From contig NZ_CP108487.1 of assembly GCF_036226525.1 (NCBI RefSeq), forward strand, positions 7,378,001-7,442,000: a stretch of DNA of 64,000 nt, in the 5' to 3' direction. The position numbers and the translations under genes were made by a program. This document shows, in pieces, positions 16,890 to 24,274 of the stretch. This DNA comes from Kribbella sp. NBC_01245 (lineage in GTDB: Bacteria > Actinomycetota > Actinomycetes > Propionibacteriales > Kribbellaceae). Numbering within the stretch: position 1 is the stretch's first letter; every line of letters starts with the position of its first letter. The notes under the pieces are model-generated. The model had not been told where the DNA came from and did no database searches. It was given only the letters and a program-made list of their open reading frames with translations.

Positions 16890-17824
16890 GTGACCTCCAT
16901 CCGGCGTACGGAGCGGAGGATCGCGACGGCGGCGGCGAGCAGCAACGGGAACAGGAACAGCGCGATCGCCGCTCCCTGCCCGACGTCGCCGCCCTCGATG
17001 CCGCGGAAGAACGCCCAGCTCGCCAGCACCTGGGTGGAGTTGGTCGGCCCGCCACGGGTCAGCACGTACACCACGGTCATGTCGGTGAAGGTGAGGATCG
17101 CGCCGAACAGCGCGGCCACAGCGATGATCGGCATCGTCAGCGGGATCGTGATCTCGAACATCCGCCGCCAGAAGCCGGCGCCGTCGACCTCGGCCGCCTC
17201 CTGGACATCTCTTGGGATGGCGACCAGGCCTGCCATCATGATCACGGCCGCGAGCGGAACCAGCCGCCAGACATGGACCAGGATCACCGAGGCGATCGCG
17301 AGGTCTGGTTCGCCCAGCCAGTACATGTTGGCGTCGATGACGCCCACCTCGCGCAGCACCCAGTCGATCGGCGAGAACACCGAGTCGAGCAGCCACAGCC
17401 AGGCGATCGTGGACAGTGCGACGGGAGTGGTCCAGGGCAGGAGGACGAGGAAGCGGACCAGCCACTTGCCGCGGAAGTCGGCGATCAGGACGTTGGCGAG
17501 GATCTTTCCGAGCAGCACGATCAGCAGCATCGAGATTGCGGTGAAGATGACCGTGTTGCGCAGCGACTGCCAGAAGACCGGGTCGTCGAAGACCCGGGCG
17601 TAGTTGCGCAGGCCCACCCAGTCGAAGCTCGGGTCGCCCGCGGTCACGTCGCTGAAGCTGAACGCGATGGCGAGGAAGAACGGGATCGCGGCGAGGGCGA
17701 CGATGTAGATCACCGACGGCAGCAGGAAGACCCACGCGAGCAGCCCGTCGCGGTCGGCGAGCCGGCGGCGCTGGCCGACTTCGACCTCGGGTACGGCGGC
17801 CGTGGGTGCCGAGGTCTGCGTCAT
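16886..17824 (-). CDS. Sugar ABC transporter permease, MalF type
   Basis: A 312-aa permease with six predicted transmembrane segments (first LLAWVFLLPSVIYIVALAAI, about residues 28-47) and the EAA loop QEAAEVDGAGFWRRMFEITIPL. ATGA overlaps at both ends couple it to the ATPase upstream and the MalG partner downstream. Confidence 0.93.
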   Translation of the reverse strand: MTQTSAPTAAVPEVEVGQRRRLADRDGLLAWVFLLPSVIYIVALAAIPFFLAIAFSFSDVTAGDPSFDWVGLRNYARVFDDPVFWQSLRNTVIFTAISMLLIVLLGKILANVLIADFRGKWLVRFLVLLPWTTPVALSTIAWLWLLDSVFSPIDWVLREVGVIDANMYWLGEPDLAIASVILVHVWRLVPLAAVIMMAGLVAIPRDVQEAAEVDGAGFWRRMFEITIPLTMPIIAVAALFGAILTFTDMTVVYVLTRGGPTNSTQVLASWAFFRGIEGGDVGQGAAIALFLFPLLLAAAVAILRSVRRMEVT

Positions 17825-18891
17825 GGACCGGTCCGTACCGACACCGGCTCGGTGCGCCTGCCGCTACCGGCGTCGAAGAATCGCAGTCGCTCGGCGTGCA
17901 CCGCGAAGTCATACTCCTCGCCCGGCTCGACCGGCGAGGTGACGGTCGTGGGCAGCCGGGCAATCACCCGGGTCTCCTCACCGAGCCCGCGCACTGTGCC
18001 GTACAGATGCCGGTCGCCGGACAGGTACTCCACCCGGTCGACCTGGAACGGCACGACCAACCGGTCGTCGCCTGGCACGATCTGTGCCGGCAGCAGATGC
18101 TCGGGGCGGAAGCCGACGAGTACGTCGTCGCGCGCGACCAGGTTCATCGGTGGCGAGCCCAGGAACGTGGCCACGAAGGTGTCGGCGGGATCGTCATACA
18201 CCTCGACCGGCGGGCCGATTTGACGGATCCGGCCCTGGTACATCACGGCGATCCTGTCACCCAGACCCATCGCCTCGACCTGGTCGTGGGTGACGTAGAT
18301 CGTCGTCGTCCGGACCCGCCGCTGGAACCGCTTCAGCTCGTCGCGGGCGCTCGCACGCAGCTTAGCGTCGAGGTTGGACAACGGCTCGTCGAGCAGGAAG
18401 ACGCTCGGATCGCGGACGAGTGCCCGGGCCAGCGCGACCCGCTGCCGCTCGCCGCCGGAGAGCTGGCGTGGTTTGCGGTCGAGTAGCCGCTCGATACCGA
18501 GTAGCTCGGCGGCCCACTTGGCTTTCTCGGCCCGCTTCGCCTTGTCGATCTGCGCTGCCTTGAGCGGGAAGACGATGTTGGCGCGCACCGTCTTGTGCGG
18601 ATAGAGCGCATAGCTCTGGAACACCATCGCAACCCGGCGCGCCCGGGGCGGTAGCTCGTTGACGACGTGCCCGCCGATGCGGATCTCACCCTCAGTCGGC
18701 TGCTCGAGCCCCGCGATCGTGCGCAACAACGTCGTCTTGCCACATCCCGACGGCCCCAGCAGCACGAGGTACTCGCCCTCCGAGGTCGCCAGGTCGACGC
18801 CGTCGACCGCATGCACCCGCGCCTGGGCACGGCGACGGACCCGCCCGCCGTCGAACAGCTTCTTCAGCCCCCGGACCTCGACGACGGCCAC
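17821..18891 (-). CDS. ABC transporter ATPase, UgpC/MsiK type
   Basis: A 356-aa ATP-binding subunit. Walker A GPSGCGKTT is at 46-54, Q-loop FQSYALYP at 91-98, signature LSGGERQR at 144-151, Walker B VFLLDEP at 164-170, switch His202. Residues from about 240 form the MalK-like regulatory (TOBE/OB) domain including VGFRPEHLLP. A basic insert (RVRRRAQARVH, about 17-27) precedes Walker A. GTG 18891 is chosen with AAGGAG upstream. A dedicated ATPase is notable because the other sugar importer in this window lacks one. Confidence 0.93.
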   Translation of the reverse strand: MAVVEVRGLKKLFDGGRVRRRAQARVHAVDGVDLATSEGEYLVLLGPSGCGKTTLLRTIAGLEQPTEGEIRIGGHVVNELPPRARRVAMVFQSYALYPHKTVRANIVFPLKAAQIDKAKRAEKAKWAAELLGIERLLDRKPRQLSGGERQRVALARALVRDPSVFLLDEPLSNLDAKLRASARDELKRFQRRVRTTTIYVTHDQVEAMGLGDRIAVMYQGRIRQIGPPVEVYDDPADTFVATFLGSPPMNLVARDDVLVGFRPEHLLPAQIVPGDDRLVVPFQVDRVEYLSGDRHLYGTVRGLGEETRVIARLPTTVTSPVEPGEEYDFAVHAERLRFFDAGSGRRTEPVSVRTGP

Positions 18892-18900
18892 GCGCGCTCC

Positions 18901-20298
18901 TTACTCAGCGATCAGGCCGCGACGCCGCCACTTGTCGAAGATGGGCTTGATCTGCCGCTCGGCATCGGCGACCGCCTGCTGCGGGTTCAGCTCGCCGCGC
19001 GCAGCCTTGGCGTACATGTTGGGGATGATGAAGGTCGCGAAGACCTCACCGACCGCAGTGTTGGCCGGGCCGGGGTGACCGATGTTCGTGCTCCACTCGA
19101 TCGCGTTCTTGAGCACTGCGAGCTTGTTGGCCGGTTTGGCGCCGAACGGGTCCTTGTCGAGCCAGTCGTTCAGCTGCGGTACTAGCTTCGGGAAGGCTGG
19201 CAGGTCGTACAGCCTCGAGTGGTACGTCGCGAGTGCGAAGTTGCCCGTGTAGTGGAGCAGGAACTCCTTCGCTGCGTCGGCATTGCGAGCGTGGCTCGGG
19301 ACGATCCAGTTGTACATGACGTGTTGCGCGGCGAGCGCGGCCTTCGGGCCCTTGAGCGCGGGGACGAAGAACACGTCGTCGGCGACTTCCGGGGCCGCCT
19401 CCTGAGCGGTGCGCCAGGCCGAGATCGAGTTGAGGATGTACGACATCTGACCGGCGATGAGGCCCTGGTTGTTGGATGCTGCGTTCCAGGAGAAGACCTC
19501 GTTGGTCATCGTGTCCTTGAACAACCGCTGCATGAACTCCACGGCGGCGATGGTCTCCGGGGAGTTGATCACCACCTGCTCGTTCGTGTCCTGGATCGAA
19601 CCACCGAAAGACCACAGCAACGCCCGGCCAGCCATGTTGGAGTCGATCTCCTGGGACATGCCCAGCCCCATCTGGACGTTCTTGCTCTTCTTGATCTCGG
19701 CCCCGCCGCGCAGCAGTTCGTCCCACGAGGTCGGGCCGTTGGGCAGGCCGACCGACTCCCACAGGCTCTTCCGGAAGTCGCCGGGGTCGGGCGCCCAGCT
19801 CGGCGCATACGCGTAGTGCTTGCCGGTCGTCGGGTTCTGACTGGACTTGACGCACAGCGGCAACTGCTCGCCGTATCGCTTCGCCGCCTCGGCGGCGACG
19901 TCCTTGAGGTCCAGCACGCTCGGCTCGAACTGCGAGAGCGGCGCGATGTACTGGATCAGGTCGTGCCCCTGCCTGGCCTGGACCTCCGCCGCGATGCGCG
20001 CGGGGATCTCGGCGTTGTTGATGTGGTCGACGGTGACGTTGACCCCGACCTGCTCGCCCCAGGCCTTGGCGAACGGGTCGAACCACGTATCGTGCGCGGG
20101 CACGAAATGGCTCCACAGCAGGATCCTCAGATCGCCGGAGAGCGCCGCCGTGGGTTCGGCGAACGTCGGGCTCGGCGCGGGCACGGCCGCATCCGGCGGC
20201 CCGCTGTCACCCCCGCCCCCGCCACAGGCGGAGACCGCGGCGGCCGCAGCAGCCATCCATAACAGGTCCCGACGCGAGAGAAGCCCAGAATCGTTCAT
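18901..20298 (-). CDS. Tat-type lipoprotein substrate-binding protein of ABC importer
   Basis: A 465-aa family-1 binding protein. Its signal combines a twin-arginine motif (SRRDLLW, about residues 8-14) with a lipobox ending VSAC, so it may fold before export by Tat and then be lipidated at Cys25. A Gly-rich and Pro-rich linker leads to the binding domain (LRILLWSHFVPAHDTWFDPF). AGAGGAGG precedes the ATG. It heads the operon with ATPase and two permeases; the ligand (sugar, polyol or other) is not evident and no hydrolase or regulator is linked. Confidence 0.9.
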   Translation of the reverse strand: MNDSGLLSRRDLLWMAAAAAAVSACGGGGGDSGPPDAAVPAPSPTFAEPTAALSGDLRILLWSHFVPAHDTWFDPFAKAWGEQVGVNVTVDHINNAEIPARIAAEVQARQGHDLIQYIAPLSQFEPSVLDLKDVAAEAAKRYGEQLPLCVKSSQNPTTGKHYAYAPSWAPDPGDFRKSLWESVGLPNGPTSWDELLRGGAEIKKSKNVQMGLGMSQEIDSNMAGRALLWSFGGSIQDTNEQVVINSPETIAAVEFMQRLFKDTMTNEVFSWNAASNNQGLIAGQMSYILNSISAWRTAQEAAPEVADDVFFVPALKGPKAALAAQHVMYNWIVPSHARNADAAKEFLLHYTGNFALATYHSRLYDLPAFPKLVPQLNDWLDKDPFGAKPANKLAVLKNAIEWSTNIGHPGPANTAVGEVFATFIIPNMYAKAARGELNPQQAVADAERQIKPIFDKWRRRGLIAE

Positions 20299-20324
20299 CG
20301 CACGCCTCCTCTGAGGCTCCCTGT

Positions 20325-20339
20325 CACAGTACGACTGTG
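20325..20339. promoter_or_regulatory. CACAGT/ACTGTG inverted repeat upstream of ABC operon
   Basis: Perfect 6-bp arms with a 3-base centre, 27 bp before the binding-protein ATG, where the promoter should be. It is a candidate operator for a regulator encoded elsewhere. The rest of the gene-free stretch 20299-20598 shows nothing else I can support. Confidence 0.4.
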
Positions 20340-20598
20340 CAGTGAGCGCCGGGAAGGTCCAGTGGTCTACTGTCGATCATCTGGTCCTCCAGGGCACTGG
20401 GCAGCCTCGCGAGATGTCCGCCCATCATGTGCGTGTCACGCCTTGAGCAGGACGGCGATGCCCGCCGAATCCGGCACCGTCTCAGGCGGTCGCGTCCGCC
20501 CGTCAGGCGTTCTGGGATCTGGGCGGACGCGTGTGCACAACGCAACCGCCCTGATCCGGTGGGTCGAAGGGTGTTCTGAACAACGCACACTTGGTGGG

Positions 20599-20671
20599 TG
20601 CCCCCGGCAGGATTCGAACCTGCGGCACATGGTTTAGGAAACCATTGCTCTATCCCCTGAGCTACGGGGGC
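20599..20671 (-). tRNA. tRNA-Arg (anticodon CCT)
   Basis: Cloverleaf on the minus strand: acceptor GCCCCCG pairs with CGGGGGC; D arm AGCTCAGGGGATAGAGC; anticodon arm ATGGT-TTCCTAA-ACCAT with CCT at the centre; T arm CAGGTTCGAATCCTG. Discriminator A; the CCA end is not fully encoded. It reads AGG codons. Confidence 0.96.
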
Positions 20672-20769
20672 CCGGAGGCAAGCGTAGCGGGTCGGGTGGT
20701 CTGTTCAGGCCGGGTGGTGGTGGCTTCAGGCGGATCTGGGGCGGACCGGTTGGCTTGTAGTGTTCTAGG

Positions 20770-21369
20770 GTGGATCGGGTTGATGGGTTTCTCGCCGGGT
20801 TGCCGGGCGGAATGGACGAGTACGGCGTCGAGGCAGCGACCGCCCAGTTCAAACGGATCGCGGGCAGAGTGGCGCCGACGGCCTGGGATAACGGCACGCC
20901 CTGCGACATCACCGTTCGCGAGGTTGTCGATCACGTTGTCGCGGGCAACATCTTCGCCGTACGACTGCTGGCGGGCGCATCCGCCGCCGACGCCACCGCG
21001 GGGCTGGACATCGACCACCTCGGCGACGACCCGCTCTCGGCGTTGGCGACGTCGTGCCAGAGTCAACTGGACGCGTTCGCGGCTGCCGATCAAACCCGGC
21101 TGCTTCACCACCCCAGCAGGGACATCTCCTTCGAGACGTTCGTGCGGTTCCGCATGGGGGAGTTGGTCGTACACGCGTGAGATATCGCGGTCGGAGCGGA
21201 GCTGGACTCGTCCCTCGATGCTCGGGTTGTCGAGGCGCTCTGGGCGATGGTGTTGCCACATCTCGACGAGATGCGCGGCATGGGCACGTACGGCGCCGGG
21301 GCAAGCGAGCTTCCAGCCGACGCGTCGCTCCAGAGTCGCGTGCTTGACGCTTTCGGGCGGCGTACGTAA
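20770..21369 (+). pseudogene. Maleylpyruvate-isomerase-fold (TIGR03086-like) gene with in-frame TGA
   Basis: The frame encodes a DinB/mycothiol-dependent maleylpyruvate-isomerase-type protein, interrupted by TGA at 21178-21180 inside VVHA-stop-DIAVGAELD. Family members usually read HxWD here, so a TGG Trp codon has most likely mutated to TGA. The frame then continues intact for 62 codons with the typical ending (LPADASLQSRVLDAFG) to TAA 21367. The first part would give a 136-aa truncated protein lacking the C-terminal helix region. Start is either GTG 20770 or the ATG at codon 15 (MDEYG). Sequencing error is the alternative. Confidence 0.7.
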
Positions 21370-21415
21370 TGGTCGCCTGCCGGTCGATGCCGGCAGGCGA
21401 CAGGCCCCCTAACGG

Positions 21416-21670
21416 TCAGCTGCCCTCTACGACCTCGTAGACGTGGTCTGCGAGCAGGCCGTGCGCCTCCCGGTGCACCGCGATCGCGGCTTCGGCGTCG
21501 GGCGCCTCGGCGAGGCAGAACACCTTGTGCTTGGTCTCGTCGACCCAGTAGCGCAGGTACTTCACACCGTAATCGTCCTGTACCTGCATGTCGGCCTTGT
21601 GCGCCTCGGCGACGTCCTTGGCCGTCGCGCCCTCGGGCAGTTCCTCGTGTACGTCCATGAACAGCGGCAT
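21416..21670 (-). CDS. DUF4242 (SCO4226-like) small protein
   Basis: An 84-aa protein starting MPLFMDVHEELPEGATAKDV, then DYGVKYLRYWVDETKHKVFCLAEAPDAEA and HREAHGLLADHVYEV. This is the DUF4242 ferredoxin-like fold; the Streptomyces member SCO4226 has been described as nickel-binding (from memory). His and Glu residues in the HREAHG segment could bind metal. It is divergent from an AraC-type regulator with only 50 bp between, which may control it. Confidence 0.8.
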   Translation of the reverse strand: MPLFMDVHEELPEGATAKDVAEAHKADMQVQDDYGVKYLRYWVDETKHKVFCLAEAPDAEAAIAVHREAHGLLADHVYEVVEGS

Positions 21671-21720
21671 AGCGGTCCCCTTACGGTTTCGCCGGTCCGG
21701 CCTCCCTCGGTTCCGGCTGT

Positions 21721-22749
21721 GTGATGATCAGTGTTATGTCGGGGCGGCCGATGAGCCATGACCGCGCCCCCGCCGTAGCTGACCGGGAAGCCACGCTGTC
21801 GTTGGCGCTGGCCCGGTTACGACTCCAGGGGGCGATCTTCCTGCGCGGGGAGTACTCGGAGTCCTGGGCGTACGAATCGCTGCCGCCGCGGGACGCCTTG
21901 GCCGTGCTGGCGCCGGGTGCCGAGCGGATGATCCTCTTCCACGTCGTCGCGTCCGGGCGCGCATGGATCGAGACGCGTGACGGAGAGCGGCATTGGGCGG
22001 GGGCGGGCGACGTGATCGTCCTGCCGTACGGCGACAGCCACCGGATGGGCGGGACGGAGCCGGCGGCCTGCGTCGCGGTGTCGGACCTGATCGAGGCGCC
22101 GCCATGGAGCCGGATGCCGGTCATTCGCTACGGCAAGGGTGGCGCGGTGACTCACCTGGTCTGTGGCTACCTGGTCAGTGACGATCCGCTTTTCGATCCA
22201 CGGCTGCGCGCGCTGCCGCCGGTGTTCGTGGTGCGGCCGCCCGAAGGCGCGGCGCGCGAATGGGTGCGCGCGAGTATCGACTATGCGGCGCAGCAGACCG
22301 CCTTGGTCGCCGGTGACCGTATGGAGGCGCCGACGCCGGTCCCGCAGTTGCTCCTGCTCGAGATCCTCAAGCTGCACCTGGCGGGAGCCCCGGCGGAGGA
22401 GACCGGTTGGATCCGCGCGTTGCGCGACCCTGTGCTGGCCCCGGCGCTCGCCGCGATGCACGGATCCCCCGGGGAGAAGTGGACGCTGCTCGCGCTGGCC
22501 CGAGCGGCGAAGGTCTCGGTGTCGTTGCTCGACGAGCGCTTCCGCGAGGTGCTGGGGCTGGCGCCGATCCGGTACCTCACGGGCTGGCGCATGCACGTTG
22601 CGAGGGACCTGCTTCGTACGTCGGACCTCGGTGTGGCGTCGATTGCGCGACGGGTCGGCTACGACTCGGAGGAGGCGTTCAGCCGCGCGTTCAAACGCGA
22701 GACGGGCCTGGCGCCGGCAGTGTGGCGCGCCGCCTGCCCCGCCGCCTAG
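21721..22749 (+). CDS. AraC-family regulator with cupin sensor
   Basis: Up to 342 aa. The N-terminal cupin_6-like domain (about residues 25-200; HVVASGRAWIETRDGERHWAGAGDVIVLPYGDSH) senses a ligand, and the C-terminal AraC domain (about 240-340) has two helix-turn-helices, the second ending SIARRVGYDSEEAFSRAFKRETG. GTG 21721 is the longest start; ATG at codon 2 or 6 also fits. It faces the DUF4242 gene across a 50-bp shared promoter region. Inducer unknown. Confidence 0.88.
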   Translation: MMISVMSGRPMSHDRAPAVADREATLSLALARLRLQGAIFLRGEYSESWAYESLPPRDALAVLAPGAERMILFHVVASGRAWIETRDGERHWAGAGDVIVLPYGDSHRMGGTEPAACVAVSDLIEAPPWSRMPVIRYGKGGAVTHLVCGYLVSDDPLFDPRLRALPPVFVVRPPEGAAREWVRASIDYAAQQTALVAGDRMEAPTPVPQLLLLEILKLHLAGAPAEETGWIRALRDPVLAPALAAMHGSPGEKWTLLALARAAKVSVSLLDERFREVLGLAPIRYLTGWRMHVARDLLRTSDLGVASIARRVGYDSEEAFSRAFKRETGLAPAVWRAACPAA

Positions 22750-22753
22750 ATAC

Positions 22754-22783
22754 TTGACGAAGTTAATTTACTGCCCGTACGGT
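22754..22783 (+). promoter_or_regulatory. Candidate promoter and operator of GH27 gene
   Basis: TTGACG (22754-22759) and TACGGT (22778-22783) lie 18 bp apart and resemble -35 and -10 boxes. Between them AGTTAATTTACT (22761-22772) is a 12-bp near-palindrome (10 of 12 symmetric) in an unusually AT-rich patch, a typical place for a repressor site. Predicted start of transcription is about 25 bp before the GH27 ATG. Confidence 0.4.
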
Positions 22784-22815
22784 ACCCGGGATTGCCTACG
22801 AAAGGTGTTCCCGCC

Positions 22816-24162
22816 ATGTCCACCGCTCGTTTCCTTCGCCGCGCACTCGTGCAGGCGACCGCGTTCACCGTCGTACTCACCACGACTCTGATGTCCAGCG
22901 CACCCGCCCAAGCGAAAAGCGACTTCAGCGTCAAGCCGTTCATGGGCTGGAGCAGTTGGAGCGTCCAGTCCTCCAGCCATCCCGATTACGGAACGAAGTG
23001 GCTGACGGAGGGGCACATCAAGGCGACCACCGACGCGATGGCCTCGAAGCTCAAGCGCGCCGGGTACACCAACATCAACCTCGACGCGGGCTGGAACGCC
23101 AACTGGGCCTGGGAATTCCGCACCGACGCCAACGGCATTCCCGAAGCCGATCCGGAGCGTTTCCCGAACGGCATCGCCAGCCTGGCGAAGTACGTCCACG
23201 GCAAGGGCCTCAAGATCGGCCTGTACGGCGGTGCCGGTCTGCAGAAGCCGATCTACGAGAAGGCAGCACCGATCGTCGGCACCAACTGCACGACGAAGGA
23301 CATCGTCGTACTGCCGCTCACGCCGACCAACATGTGGGGCGGCGACTGGAAGATCGACTTCGCCAAGCCTTGCGCGCAGGCGTACATCGACTCGATCGCG
23401 GACAAGTTCGCGTCCTGGGGCGTCGACTTCGTCAAGATCGACGGCGTCACCACCGACAACATCCCGGACATCAAGGCCTGGTCGAACGCGATCGACCAGA
23501 GCGGCCGCAAGATGTGGCTGACCGCGAGCGCCTGGCCGGTACCGCGGGAGGCCGGCGAGGGCCTGCAGCCCTGGGCGAACAGCGTCCGCGTCGACACCGA
23601 CATCGAGTGCTACTGCAACACCGTGGCGACCTGGACCTCCTCGGTCGACAACCGGTGGGAGGACCTGCCGAACTGGCTCGACGTGGTCAAGCCCAACTAC
23701 TGGCCGGACCTCGACTCGATGCCGATCTCCAACAACACCGGCGTCGGCATCCAGGACGGCATCAACGACATCGAACGGCAGAGCGTGATGACGTTCTGGT
23801 CGATGGCCTCATCGCCGCTGTACGTCGGGGGAGACCTCGCCAACCTTGACCGCAAGGCCGTCTCGATCCTCACCAATCCCGAGGTGATCGCGGTCGACCA
23901 GGCCGGCGTGATCCCGACCCAGGTCAGCGGCGGAACGCTGCAGGTATGGAAGAAGCGGCTGCCCAACGGCAAGCTCGCCGTCGCGGTCTACAACCTCGGA
24001 ACCGAGACCGCCAGCATCACGGTGCCGTGGAGCCAGCTCGGCATCAGGGGAAACCGGGAGGTCCGCGACCTGGCGAACCGGCGGAATCTCGGCGAATTCA
24101 AGAACTCCTGGACCGCCACCAACGTCCCCGCCCACGGCTCCCGCGTCATCACCGTGTCCTGA
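22816..24162 (+). CDS. Secreted alpha-galactosidase, GH27 family
   Basis: A 448-aa exported enzyme. The signal peptide ends near SAPAQA (residue 33); the mature part starts with the GH27 barrel (FMGWSSWSVQ, INLDAGW, GLKIGLYGG). The nucleophile is Asp209 in VDFVKIDG; the acid/base Asp is in VDTDIE (about 260-262). QSVMTFWSMASSPLYVGGDL and the C-terminal beta-sandwich (VAVYNLGTETASITV) complete the family layout with no extra binding module. ATG 22816 with AAAGGTG upstream is preferred to 22792. It would release galactose from galactomannan- or raffinose-type substrates outside the cell, complementing the GH36 enzyme at the left end. Confidence 0.9.
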   Translation: MSTARFLRRALVQATAFTVVLTTTLMSSAPAQAKSDFSVKPFMGWSSWSVQSSSHPDYGTKWLTEGHIKATTDAMASKLKRAGYTNINLDAGWNANWAWEFRTDANGIPEADPERFPNGIASLAKYVHGKGLKIGLYGGAGLQKPIYEKAAPIVGTNCTTKDIVVLPLTPTNMWGGDWKIDFAKPCAQAYIDSIADKFASWGVDFVKIDGVTTDNIPDIKAWSNAIDQSGRKMWLTASAWPVPREAGEGLQPWANSVRVDTDIECYCNTVATWTSSVDNRWEDLPNWLDVVKPNYWPDLDSMPISNNTGVGIQDGINDIERQSVMTFWSMASSPLYVGGDLANLDRKAVSILTNPEVIAVDQAGVIPTQVSGGTLQVWKKRLPNGKLAVAVYNLGTETASITVPWSQLGIRGNREVRDLANRRNLGEFKNSWTATNVPAHGSRVITVS

Positions 24163-24274
24163 GCGGCGTCCGGAATCAGCCACCGCGGCCTAGCCGTTCT
24201 GCCCTCTTCGGTAGCTAAACTCCTTGCGTCGGTGACGTTACGTGGGGTGACATCAGCCGGAGGGGGCGCGGGGG

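Noticed and set aside
20362..20637. Short plus-strand frame between the ABC operon and tRNA-Arg
   Set aside because: Runs into the tRNA; composition not protein-like; no ribosome site.
20599..20671. tRNA-Arg as an integration site for a mobile element
   Set aside because: No integrase, no direct repeat of the tRNA 3' end seen, and flanking genes look resident.
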